Source: Dokdonella sp. (GTDB lineage: Bacteria; Pseudomonadota; Gammaproteobacteria; Xanthomonadales; Rhodanobacteraceae). From it: a stretch of 64,000 nt of DNA. Both the position numbers and the translations under genes were made by a program. Below the pieces are notes generated by a model that was given only the letters and a program-made list of their open reading frames with translations, was not told the origin of the DNA and ran no database searches. Shown here piece by piece: positions 43,101 to 50,036 of this stretch. Location of the stretch: the NCBI RefSeq assembly GCF_017744955.1, contig NZ_JAGIAG010000003.1, positions 186,001 through 250,000 on the forward strand, given 5' to 3'. Every line of letters begins with the position of its first letter. The first letter of the stretch is position 1.

Positions 43101-43718
43101 ACGCCGACCGGCCCGGACGGCCCGGACCCGAGCGATTATCTCGACGACGTCGACACGCGCAGCCATGCCGTGCTGCAGACGCCGTGGCGGGTCACGGACA
43201 CCGCCGCGGCGGCCGGAACCTACAGCTATCTCACCGGCGCGGATGGCGCGCCCTATCCGGACCAGACCTGCGGCAGCCTGAGCACGCCGCCGCTGACCCT
43301 GACCGCGGATGCCGTGCTGAGCCTGCAGGCGCGCTACGACCTCGAATACCAGTGGGACGGCGTCGCACAGGAAATCTCCACCGACGGCGGCGTCAGCTGG
43401 ACCGACTTGCCGCCCGATGGCGGCTATCCGAGTTCGTTCGCGCGCACCGGCGCTGCGCCGATCAACGCCTGCGGCTACTCCGCCGCGCAGGGAGCGTTCA
43501 GCGGTGTCTCGACTGCGTCATCCAATTCGGATCCAGGCAACGGGACGGCCACTGCCGTGTTCAAACCGTTCACGACGAGCTTGCAGAGCTACGCCGGCCA
43601 GACCGTACAGATCCGCTGGCGCTTCTCGTCGGACCAGAACACCGGCTTCGACGGCTTCTTCCTCGACCAGATCCGGATCACCGGCACGCCCGGCAGCGGC
43701 GACTACCAGTGCCACTGA
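40155..43718 (+). CDS. Secreted S8 subtilase (KP-43-like), paralogue with internal FADGFDG motif
   Basis: This 1187-residue exported serine protease starts MPSPSLPRTALAAALMLAFG (signal peptide). Triad residues are D279 (IADSGTTPNAAW), H343 (GHGTHTSG) and S537 (TGTSMATP). Architecture mirrors the subtilase at 29588: propeptide, S8 domain, KP-43-type beta barrel (LVNNLDLEVVAPNG), Fn3-like region, MAM-like jelly roll, and final GSGDYQCH. Unlike its paralogue, it has the ADRVFADGFDG tag at residues 570-580, in an insertion between YPRG and DAFNPTGA inside the S8 domain, and none at the C-terminus. A repeat cluster precedes it. The start has no strong Shine-Dalgarno, but no better in-frame ATG follows. 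Confidence 0.93.
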   Translation: MPSPSLPRTALAAALMLAFGQAIASEHVPASPPALDAVEAARGDSTQLILRSGIFDPTQQSLNVSAVGAAPDAPTRYAIVQFQPGKTAAHKALAARGIEVLGYVPNHAYFVRLGREGLPALTSDPAVRWAGPLRPAMKLDPNLWTAARTNSAALQNDGRYEILVEAFRGVSAAQIEATLRREVPDVEIPMRSQRSEATPYVRARVPAAALDALLTSATAIDGVAFVSPWHPLRTSNAASIGAIQGNMTDDCAGSGRLCGTSPMFGHGLTGSGQIVGIADSGTTPNAAWFTSLDKGDGPHTEVTFADNPPPLPPALGTLHPDNKIVAYWTQPGGPIDYDYFSGHGTHTSGTLVGDAAGTFGADSFLPSTPWLPNHDLADGMAPNAQLLMQDIGGDNPIELIVQDFEGTLQQAHGGGVRIHSDSWGGSTSGQYSAVDANVDRMTHRLEDLLVVIAAGNNQTGAMAVGSPGNSKNGVTVAALGHGGSLVKSSLSNAGPTADGRLKPDLAAPGTETISAAAVGEVTAQVTAPQTVPNTGTSMATPVVAGNAVLLRQYFVDGFYPRGFANTAAAADRVFADGFDGVAPPPLTGGEAVDAFNPTGAMLKAVLLNGTVPTTTPAAFPNTGTGWGRPWLDGNVWFKQTLPGGDDSRRLRVFERSNAAGLVTGEADEYAIAEVAAGIEFRATLTWFDPAASTGTAAALVNNLDLEVVAPNGTVYRGNRFSNGVSVPGGSGDRKDTVEQVRFTAPLAGAYTIRVKATDVPGNGEADTDRQGYAVAVSGAFGLPDAPAFPAPTALSIAANSSDGVSVDANAAGDAQGFQLYRADGHCATAARGDFHLVANGPALPLADTHSEGGFAYAYRLRGVRNDVEGELSECVDVVSQDDCGLTPDFNRASVTASGAHATCSVDLSWSAATSSCPTQTTMTYQVERDTDPYFGNPQTVAAALSTPEYVDTAVANGTSYYYRVTAHDAAGNPSLTSYPIVVTPTGPDGPDPSDYLDDVDTRSHAVLQTPWRVTDTAAAAGTYSYLTGADGAPYPDQTCGSLSTPPLTLTADAVLSLQARYDLEYQWDGVAQEISTDGGVSWTDLPPDGGYPSSFARTGAAPINACGYSAAQGAFSGVSTASSNSDPGNGTATAVFKPFTTSLQSYAGQTVQIRWRFSSDQNTGFDGFFLDQIRITGTPGSGDYQCH

Positions 43719-43725
43719 ACGCGGC

Positions 43726-43748
43726 CGCGGCGATCACCGATCGCCGCG
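43726..43748. terminator. Bidirectional terminator hairpin between convergent genes
   Basis: A perfect 10-bp stem CGCGGCGATC/GATCGCCGCG with a 3-nt loop lies 8 bp after the second subtilase stop and overlaps the last codons of the convergent acyltransferase gene. Confidence 0.6.
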
Positions 43749-44918
43749 CAGCGGCATCGCTCGCGTAGGGGCAGCCGCGTTGTCGCGGGAAAGGTCGATG
43801 CGGGCACGATCCCGCATCGACCGCGCCAGCCGACGGCCGAGGCGGATGCACGGCTGCTCGACCCAGCGATGCACCAGCGCCGCGATCGCGATCGTCAGCG
43901 CCACGACGAGCGCGAGATAGACGCCGAGGTGCTGCGTGCGCCACCACGATCCGGCCGGCTGCCGCGACAGCAGCCACAGCAGCGACATGAACACCACCGG
44001 GTGGAACAGGTAGATCGAATAGCTGAGCGCGCCGAGCCAGTCGGTCAGGCGCGTCTGGATGCGCACGTAGCGCGTGCCGACCACGAACAGCAGCAGGCCG
44101 AGCGCGTAGGCGATCAGCGGATTGTGTTCGAAGCCGACCGCCCAGGCCGCGGCCAGCGGCAGCACCACGAGGTAGTAGCCGAGCAGCAGCAAGGTGCCGA
44201 TGCGCGCGACGCCGTCGGTCGCCGGCGTCCGTTCGAACACGACCTGCCGATACAACGTGCCGCACAGCATGATCGACAGGTTCAGGAACCAGAACGCCGC
44301 GGTGGAACCCATCAGCGGCGTGCCGAGCCAGCGCGCGACCATCGCCGCCGAATGCACCGCGCCGGCTGCCGCCGCCAGCGCCAGCAGCCGGCGCGGCTTG
44401 TCCAGGCTACCGCTGAGCAGCAGTCCGACGCACACCGCGTAGAACACCCACTCGACCAGCAAGGTCCAGTAGAGCCCTTCGGCCGAGCGCATGCCGAACA
44501 CGTCCTGCAGCAAGGTCAGGTTGACCAGGAAATCCGCCGCGCCGAACTCGCGCCCCCACAGCCACCAGCCGGTCAGCGCACCGAACGGGATCGACAGCCA
44601 GTACGCCGGGAAGATGCGGAAGAAGCGCTTGACCAGGAACGTGCGCACCGGCATCGGCTGCGCCGGCCGCATGCTGAACGGGATCACGAAGCCGCTGATG
44701 AGGAAGAACGCGACGACGCCGACGCGGCCGAAGTCGACGCCGGAGGCGATGCCTTGCAGCCACGCGCCGCGCAGCGGAGCCGCGCCGTCGAGATGCACGA
44801 AGCTGTCGCCGACGTGCAGCCACACCACCAGCAGCGCGGCGATCGCGCGCAGCGCGTCGACGTAGCGCAGGCGCGTGTCGGGGGCGCCGCGCGCGGCAGC
44901 GTCGTTCGTCGCGATCAT
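43734..44918 (-). CDS. Acyltransferase family 3 membrane protein (OafA/YrhL type)
   Basis: This 394-residue polytopic acyltransferase moves acyl groups onto extracellular polysaccharide, lipid or glycan. It begins with the signature YVDALRAIAALLVVWLH, with the catalytic His in WLH, followed by FFLISGFVIPFSM and VKRFFRIFPAYWLSI, and has about ten membrane helices. The C-terminal cytoplasmic tail is basic (RLGRRLARSMRDRARIDL). It is the first of three minus-strand genes with the Mpo1-like and pirin genes. The acceptor cannot be predicted from the sequence. Confidence 0.92.
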   Translation of the reverse strand: MIATNDAAARGAPDTRLRYVDALRAIAALLVVWLHVGDSFVHLDGAAPLRGAWLQGIASGVDFGRVGVVAFFLISGFVIPFSMRPAQPMPVRTFLVKRFFRIFPAYWLSIPFGALTGWWLWGREFGAADFLVNLTLLQDVFGMRSAEGLYWTLLVEWVFYAVCVGLLLSGSLDKPRRLLALAAAAGAVHSAAMVARWLGTPLMGSTAAFWFLNLSIMLCGTLYRQVVFERTPATDGVARIGTLLLLGYYLVVLPLAAAWAVGFEHNPLIAYALGLLLFVVGTRYVRIQTRLTDWLGALSYSIYLFHPVVFMSLLWLLSRQPAGSWWRTQHLGVYLALVVALTIAIAALVHRWVEQPCIRLGRRLARSMRDRARIDLSRDNAAAPTRAMPLRGDR

Positions 44919-44939
44919 GCGTCGTTCAACCCGGCACGT

Positions 44940-45242
44940 TCAGATCGAGACGCGGCCGCGCAGCACGTCCCAGAACATCACCCAGTCGCCGGCGAGGCTG
45001 TACAGCGGATGCTTGAACGTGGCCGGGCGGTTCTTCTCGAACACGTAGTGGCCGACCCAGGCGAAGCCGTAGCCGGCGAGCGGCGCCAGCAGCAGCCAGC
45101 GCGCGTCGCGCGTGGCGACGGCGACGCCGATCACCGCCAGCACCAGGCAGCTGCCGATGAAATGCAGGCGGCGGCAGGTGCGGTTGCGGTGCTCGCCGAG
45201 GTAGAACGGGTAGAAGTCGCGGAAGCGCGCAAATTCCGACAT
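44940..45242 (-). CDS. Mpo1-like DUF962 membrane protein
   Basis: This 100-residue protein has conserved His residues of the DUF962/Mpo1 family: HRNRTCRRLHFIGS near the start and GHYVFEKNRPATFKHP in the second half, the histidines that hold iron in yeast Mpo1, a 2-hydroxy fatty acid dioxygenase. Two membrane segments, LVLAVIGVAVATRDA and LLLAPLAGYGFAWVG, lie between. The function in bacteria is inferred from the family. It follows the pirin gene by 3 bp, so those two are probably co-transcribed. Confidence 0.85.
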   Translation of the reverse strand: MSEFARFRDFYPFYLGEHRNRTCRRLHFIGSCLVLAVIGVAVATRDARWLLLAPLAGYGFAWVGHYVFEKNRPATFKHPLYSLAGDWVMFWDVLRGRVSI

Positions 45243-45245
45243 GGC

Positions 45246-46121
45246 TCAATGCTCCGGCAACGGAATGAACTCCGTCTCCCCCGGCACCTGGCCGATGCGC
45301 TGCGCCAGCCAGTCGGCTTTCGCGCGCTCGATGCGTTCCTTGCTGGAGGAAACGAAGTTCCACCAGATCGTGCGCTCGCCGTCGAGCGGCGCGCCGCCGC
45401 ACAGCAGCACGCGCGAACCGGCGCGTGCGGCGATCTCGACGTCGCCGCCCGGCGCCAGCACCTGCATGTGCGTGGCCGGCAGCGACGTGCCGCCGACCTG
45501 CGCCTCGCCTTCGACCAGGTAGACCGCGCGCTCGACGTGCTCGGGCGGCAGCACGAAGGTGTCGTCGCGCAGGAACTCGAGGTCGACGTACAGCGTCGGC
45601 GCGTACACGCGCACCGGCGATTCCATCCCGAACGCGGTGCCGGCGATCACGCGCAGGCGCACGCCGCCCCGCTCGGCCTGCGGCAGCGTCGCGCCGGGAT
45701 GGTGGAAGAAACCCGGCTCGACCTCCTCGTGCTCGCGCGGCAGCGCGACCCAGGTCTGGATGCCGTGCACGCGGTGCCCGGCCGCGCGCTCAGGCGCCGG
45801 CGTGCGCTCGGAATGCACGATGCCGCGGCCGGCGGTCATCCAGTTCACGTCGCCCGGGCGGATCACCTGCTCGCTGCCGAGGCTGTCGCGATGCGCGATC
45901 GCGCCTTCGTACAGGTAGGTGACGGTGGCCAGGCCGATGTGCGGATGCGGGCGCACGTCCAGTCCGCGCCCCGGCGCCAGCGCGGCCGGTCCCATGTGGT
46001 CGAAGAACACGAACGGCCCGACGTGCCGACGCAGGCGGAACGGCAGCAGCCGGCGCACGTTGAAACCGTCGCCGAGGTCGTGCAGGCGCGGTTCGATCAA
46101 CAGGGCGTCTTCGGCGGACAT
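45246..46121 (-). CDS. Pirin family bicupin protein
   Basis: Pirins are bicupin iron proteins of variable role, including quercetinase activity. The 291-residue protein has RPHPHIGLATVTYLYEG and GDVNWMTAGRGIVHSER as the metal-binding cupin segments, with His residues in HPHIG and HSER as expected for the iron site. The start at ATG 46121 gives MSAEDALLIEPR; ATGs further upstream (46151, 46238) would extend into the neighbouring divergent gene. It is divergent from the MBL-fold hydrolase at 46195, with 73 bp between. Confidence 0.88.
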   Translation of the reverse strand: MSAEDALLIEPRLHDLGDGFNVRRLLPFRLRRHVGPFVFFDHMGPAALAPGRGLDVRPHPHIGLATVTYLYEGAIAHRDSLGSEQVIRPGDVNWMTAGRGIVHSERTPAPERAAGHRVHGIQTWVALPREHEEVEPGFFHHPGATLPQAERGGVRLRVIAGTAFGMESPVRVYAPTLYVDLEFLRDDTFVLPPEHVERAVYLVEGEAQVGGTSLPATHMQVLAPGGDVEIAARAGSRVLLCGGAPLDGERTIWWNFVSSSKERIERAKADWLAQRIGQVPGETEFIPLPEH

Positions 46122-46194
46122 GCGGCTTCCGGGTGCGATCAGGGCCGCCATGATGCCATCATCCGCGCACGCGTTCGCGCTCACGGAGCCCGGC

Positions 46195-47157
46195 ATGCAG
46201 CACGAATACCTCGGCGACGGCATCAGCGTCATCGACATCGGCCTGGAGCGGCCGCGCTTCGGCGCCTGCTACCTGATCGAATCGAACGGCGCCGCGGCGA
46301 TCTTCGACGCCGGCACCAACTACAGCGTGCCGCGCATCCTCGACACGCTGGCGGCGCGCGGAATCGCGCGCGACGACGTGCGCTACCTGATCGCCAGCCA
46401 CGTCCACCTCGACCATGCCGGCGGCATCGGCGCCCTCGCCCGCGAGCTGCCCCGCGCGCAGGTGCTGGCGCATGCGCGCGGCGTGCGGCACCTGGTCGAT
46501 CCGTCCGTGCTGCAGGCCAGCGCCGAGCAGGTCTACGGCGCGGACGTCGTCGCCGACAGCTACGGCGCGCTGGTGCCGGTTCCCGCCGAGCGCATCCGCG
46601 CGCTCGGCGACGGCGAGGACGTCGACCTCGACGGCCGCGTGCTGCACTTCATCGACAGCCCCGGCCATGCGCGCCACCACGTGACGCTGTACGACGCGGC
46701 CAGCGCGAGCTGGTTCACCGGCGACTGCTTCGGCATCAGCTACCGCGACTTCGACGGCGGCTCCGAGCCGATGATCTTCCCGACTACCAGCCCGGTGCAG
46801 TTCGAGCCGGACGCGATGAAGGCGACCATCGCGCGCATGCTCGAGCGCCGGCCGCGCGCGATGCTGCTGACCCACTACTCGCGCATCGACGACGTCGAGG
46901 CGCGCGCGCGGACGCTGCTGCGCCTGATCGACGCGCAGGTCGACCTCGCACACCGCTACGCCGGCCGCGACGATGCGGTTCCGGCGCTGACCGAGGCGTT
47001 GCAGCAGCTGTTCCACGCCGAGGTCCGCCGCCTCGGCGCACCGGTGACGGAAGACGAAACACGGCGCCTGCTGGCGATCGACGCCGAACTCAATGCGAAA
47101 GGCATGCTGATCTGGGTCGAGCGCGAGAAGAACGCTTCCAGGAACGGACCGGGATGA
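46195..47157 (+). CDS. MBL-fold metal-dependent hydrolase
   Basis: This 320-residue metallo-beta-lactamase-fold protein has the metal motif SHVHLDHAGG and later GHARHHVTLY, FTGDCFGISY and LLTHYSRI ligand blocks. The pattern fits glyoxalase II-like or lactonase-like hydrolases with two metal ions. The substrate is unknown. It begins MQHEYLGDGISVIDIG at the ATG at 46195 and is divergent from the pirin gene. A C-terminal helical part (about 245-320) follows the core. Confidence 0.87.
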   Translation: MQHEYLGDGISVIDIGLERPRFGACYLIESNGAAAIFDAGTNYSVPRILDTLAARGIARDDVRYLIASHVHLDHAGGIGALARELPRAQVLAHARGVRHLVDPSVLQASAEQVYGADVVADSYGALVPVPAERIRALGDGEDVDLDGRVLHFIDSPGHARHHVTLYDAASASWFTGDCFGISYRDFDGGSEPMIFPTTSPVQFEPDAMKATIARMLERRPRAMLLTHYSRIDDVEARARTLLRLIDAQVDLAHRYAGRDDAVPALTEALQQLFHAEVRRLGAPVTEDETRRLLAIDAELNAKGMLIWVEREKNASRNGPG

Positions 47158-47227
47158 AAGGTGTCCAGCGTCGCCACCGGCGCGACGCGGACGAACCCGG
47201 TCGATTGCCGCATTCGTGACCGAGCAC

Positions 47228-47259
47228 AAAAAAAGGCCGCGGCGAGCGCCGCGGCCTTT
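47228..47259 (-). terminator. Intrinsic terminator of the cold-shock gene
   Basis: Perfect 12-bp stem AAAGGCCGCGGC/GCCGCGGCCTTT (47232-47243 with 47248-47259), a 4-nt loop, then a 7-T run on the minus strand (47228-47234). It lies 19 bp after the csp stop and is a textbook Rho-independent terminator. Confidence 0.92.
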
Positions 47260-47278
47260 CGAATTTCCTTGGTTCCGA

Positions 47279-47488
47279 TCAGGCCGGAGTCACGTCCTCG
47301 GCTTGCAGGCCCTTCTGGCCCTGCACGACGCGGAACGACACTTTCTGGCCTTCCTGCAAGGTGCGGAATCCGCTGCCGCTGATTGCGCGGAAATGCACGA
47401 ACACATCCGGGCCATTGTCACGGCTGATGAAACCGAATCCCTTGCTCTCGTTGAACCACTTGACGGTACCCACCTGACGATCCGACAT
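47279..47488 (-). CDS. Cold-shock domain protein (CspA family)
   Basis: This 69-residue single-stranded nucleic acid binding protein has a five-strand OB fold. It begins [21 protein letters not shown] and has RNP1 KGFGFI and RNP2 VFVHF, with the conserved aromatic patch W, F, F, F. It acts as an RNA chaperone, and members may be cold-induced or constitutive. The ribosome site GTGGAGAG precedes the ATG at 47488. A long, comparatively AT-rich leader (about 200 bp) lies upstream, and an intrinsic terminator follows. Confidence 0.96.
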   Translation of the reverse strand: MSDRQVGTVKWFNESKGFGFISRDNGPDVFVHFRAISGSGFRTLQEGQKVSFRVVQGQKGLQAEDVTPA

Positions 47489-47690
47489 AAACTCTCCACT
47501 GATTTACCAGACTGGAAACACCATCCCCATTCAGGGTATGTCGACCACTGGGCATGCAGGCTTACGGTGAAGCGATGAAGCGGATCGTCGATCGACGCTG
47601 CATCGGGTCAGTAATCACGAGCGACCGTGCAAACACAGCGTTTCGAGTCTACCCGAGTCGTGGTTTTGAAGGTAGAGACCGGCTTTCGGT
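47489..47690 (-). promoter_or_regulatory. Possible long 5' leader of the cold-shock gene
   Basis: About 200 bp upstream of the cold-shock gene hold no gene and are AT-richer than the surroundings. Cold-shock mRNAs of this family commonly have long, temperature-sensitive 5' leaders. No defined promoter or cold-box sequence could be assigned. Confidence 0.35.
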
Positions 47691-47768
47691 CTAATTGCAG
47701 TGCACAAAAATCCGATTCGGCGGGCTGTCGATTAAAGGCGTGCCTATCGACGGCGGCACCGAGAAGCG

Positions 47769-47850
47769 GTTCTCTCGCAGAGACGCGGAGAACGCAGAGA
47801 AGGAATTTCTGGATTTTTCCTCTGCGTTCTCCGCGTCTCTGCGAGAGACC
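47769..47850. repeat. CTCGCAGAG-type dispersed repeat, copy 5
   Basis: Arms GGTTCTCTCGCAGAGACGCG and CGCGTCTCTGCGAGAGACCG, with inner GAGAACGCAGAG/CTCTGCGTTCTC complementarity, fold into a nearly perfect long hairpin. It sits between the cold-shock leader and the lipoprotein-peptidase gene. Confidence 0.93.
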
Positions 47851-47872
47851 GGCTTTTTCAACCGAAGCGCGA

Positions 47873-48994
47873 TTAATAGGCGCGAATATCGCCCGGCGGA
47901 TCGCGCATGAATCCGGACCAGGCCCCCGCCAAGGCGGACAAGCCGCCGGGATAGCGTTCGTCGAGGATGCGTTCGGCCGCGACCGCGCGGCACGGATCGG
48001 CGCGCTGCCGCGCCAGCACGTCGGCCAGCGCCGCGCGGCCCGGCGCGTCGCGCATCAGCACCGCGACCAGCGCGTACGCGCGCAGGTAGCGGCGCTCGCG
48101 CGCCGTCGCATCGGCGTCCATCGCGTAGAAGACCTCTCCGTCGCGCGCGAGCAGGTCGACCAGGGCGTCGCTGCCGTCCCCGTCCGGCGCAGCCGCGACG
48201 ATCGCGGGGCGGCCGGCGCCGACGTCGATCTGGCCGCCCAGCCCGGCCGCGCGATACCGCCCGAAGTATTCCGCCAGCCCTTCGTTGACCGGTGTCGGCA
48301 GGCTGCCGATCGACTCGTGCACCAGCGCATGGGTGATCTCGTGGCGCAGGACGGCGAAGCTGGCCTCGTCCTGCGGCTGGCGGCGCACGAAGATCGTGCG
48401 TTGCGCGGTCGAATAGGCGCCGGCCGAAGCCGACAGCGCGGGATTGCCGATCAGCCGGCCGTAGGCTTCGCCGTCGCCGACGAACACCACGCGCAGCGCG
48501 ATGCCCGGCGGCGACACCACGCCCAGCGCATCGTGCAGCACGCGCTGCACGCCGAGCGCGTCGGCGGCCGCGCGGCGTTGCAGCTCGTCGGGCAGGTTCG
48601 CGTCGTAGCCGGAGGCTTGCACGCTGATCGGCGGCGGCGCGCGCAGGTCGATCACGCGATGCTCGCGCGCGTCGCGCGGCGGCGCCTGGTCGGAATAGTG
48701 CGTGATGCCGGCCGCATCGACCCAGCGATGCACGGCGCGCGCGCTGGCGGCGGCGTTCGGCGCCGAGTTCGCCAGACACGCCGCGCCGAGCGGCGGCGGT
48801 GCCTCGATCGCACGCGGAGCCGGCGGGGGCGGCGTCGGCACGAGTTCCGGTGCCGGTGCCGGCGCCGGCGGCGGCGTCGAGGCCGTCCGTGCAGCCGGCG
48901 CCACCGCGGTCACGCCGGTCGGCGGCGGCGCCTCGCGCCCGCAGCCGACCAGCGCGAGCAGCAGGATCGACGACGGAAGCGCCCTCCGCGTCAC
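47873..48994 (-). CDS. Lipoprotein with DUF4124 and peptidase MA-like HExxH domain
   Basis: This 373-residue protein has a lipoprotein signal (ILLLALVGCG, cysteine in the lipobox), then a Pro/Ala-rich linker (about 25-70). A DUF4124-type segment follows (VHRWVDAAGITHYSDQAPP), then a metallopeptidase domain with LRHEITHALVHE and NEGLAEYF, matching the peptidase MA-like gluzincin pattern (HExxH plus a downstream Glu). It ends GDIRAY. The ATG at 48994 overlaps the stop of the DUF2127-like gene by ATGA, so the two are translationally coupled. It is likely a periplasmic lipoprotein; its substrate is unknown. Confidence 0.82.
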   Translation of the reverse strand: MTRRALPSSILLLALVGCGREAPPPTGVTAVAPAARTASTPPPAPAPAPELVPTPPPPAPRAIEAPPPLGAACLANSAPNAAASARAVHRWVDAAGITHYSDQAPPRDAREHRVIDLRAPPPISVQASGYDANLPDELQRRAAADALGVQRVLHDALGVVSPPGIALRVVFVGDGEAYGRLIGNPALSASAGAYSTAQRTIFVRRQPQDEASFAVLRHEITHALVHESIGSLPTPVNEGLAEYFGRYRAAGLGGQIDVGAGRPAIVAAAPDGDGSDALVDLLARDGEVFYAMDADATARERRYLRAYALVAVLMRDAPGRAALADVLARQRADPCRAVAAERILDERYPGGLSALAGAWSGFMRDPPGDIRAY

Positions 48995-49470
48995 GGCGTC
49001 CTCGGCGCGCGCAACAGGCGCAGCAGATACGCCACGATGGCGAGATTCACCAGCAGGATGCCGAGCTTGAACACGGTGAAGCGCTGCGCCAGCTCCCAGA
49101 CCTCTACCGGCAGCAGGAGGCCGCTTTCGACCACCACCAGGTATTCCGCCCAGCGCCGTCCGCGCCAGAGGCCGATCCCCTGGACGACGTAGAGCAAGGA
49201 GTACGCGGAGGCGACCAGGCCGAGCAGCAGGAACTGGCGCGCATCCAGCCCGAGCAGATGGTCGACCATCCGCGCGGCGATGCCGTAGCGCGTCAGCCAG
49301 CGCAGCGATTCGAGCCAGTGCTCGATCGCCGCGGCGAAGTCCGGCTGCAGAAAACGGAACGCGGCCAGCGCGAGCACCGCGCAGGCCACGGCCTTGAACA
49401 GTTTGAACGCCGCGATCAAGGCCAGCATCCGGTGCGGGCGCCGGATGGCAGTCGGAGAAGCAGTCTGCAC
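48991..49470 (-). CDS. DUF2127-like inner-membrane protein
   Basis: This 159-residue protein starts at GTG 49470, chosen because GCGAGGTG (Shine-Dalgarno) lies just upstream; the frame is also open from 49530. It shows four hydrophobic segments: LALIAAFKLFKAVACAVLALAAF, FLLLGLVASAYSLLYVVQGIGL split around residue 100, LVVVESGLLLPVEV and ILLVNLAIVAYLL. The pattern AAFKLFKA and YVVQGIGLWRGRRWAEYLVV agrees with the DUF2127 family. The function is unknown. The stop TGA overlaps the ATG of the lipoprotein gene. Confidence 0.8.
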   Translation of the reverse strand: MQTASPTAIRRPHRMLALIAAFKLFKAVACAVLALAAFRFLQPDFAAAIEHWLESLRWLTRYGIAARMVDHLLGLDARQFLLLGLVASAYSLLYVVQGIGLWRGRRWAEYLVVVESGLLLPVEVWELAQRFTVFKLGILLVNLAIVAYLLRLLRAPRTP

Positions 49471-49648
49471 GAATTCACCTCGCTGACCGTCCGCAAACGA
49501 TACAACGCCGCGACGATCGCCGCTGCGCAACGCTTCAGCTTGGGCGGCTTAGGATCGGTCCGACGAGGATTCCCGGCACGGTCGCGGCGGATCGCGCAGC
49601 GCCCGGCCGGCCCCGTCGGCACCGCAACCGATCCGCACAGGTGAACCC

Positions 49649-49966
49649 ATGAATCCGCGCATGCTCGTCCCGATCCCGCTGCTGCTGTCGTGCGTCGCCG
49701 CGTTCGCGCAAACGAACACGGACGCCAGTACGACCACCTACCGAACGCCGGAAGGCGAGCTGGTGGTGCACACCGGCCAGCCCGAACGCCACGACTTCGG
49801 CCCGCCGCCCGCCTTCGCCCAGCTCGCCCGCGACGGCACCGACTACATCAGCAGCGCCGAAGCCGCCGCCTATCCACCCCTGGCGAACGATTTCATCTAC
49901 GCCGACAGCAACCGCGACGGCCGCATCTCGAAAGCCGAGTACGACCGCTGGGCGCGCGCCCGCTGA
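49649..49966 (+). CDS. Secreted EF-hand protein
   Basis: This 105-residue small exported protein has a signal peptide (PIPLLLSCVAAFAQ) and one canonical EF-hand loop, DSNRDGRISKAEYD (about residues 88-101), with calcium-ligand positions D, N, D, R(backbone), S and E in place. A degenerate loop-like segment (RDGTDYISSAEA, about 61-72) precedes it, so the protein may have a pair. It lies 70 bp upstream of the phospholipase A gene on the same strand. Confidence 0.85.
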   Translation: MNPRMLVPIPLLLSCVAAFAQTNTDASTTTYRTPEGELVVHTGQPERHDFGPPPAFAQLARDGTDYISSAEAAAYPPLANDFIYADSNRDGRISKAEYDRWARAR

Positions 49967-50036
49967 ACGAAGCGTTTCACTCGGCTGCGCGTCTGTGCCA
50001 ACCTCTGCGGCTCGTGCCTGAGCCGCAGAGGTAAGG

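Noticed and set aside
40152..43166. 1004-codon antisense frame opposite the second subtilase
   Set aside because: Same reason; arginine/valine-rich shadow without motifs.
43869..47219. 1116-codon plus-strand frame spanning the acyltransferase to MBL region
   Set aside because: It is out of frame with the MBL gene and antisense to three genes with clear family motifs.
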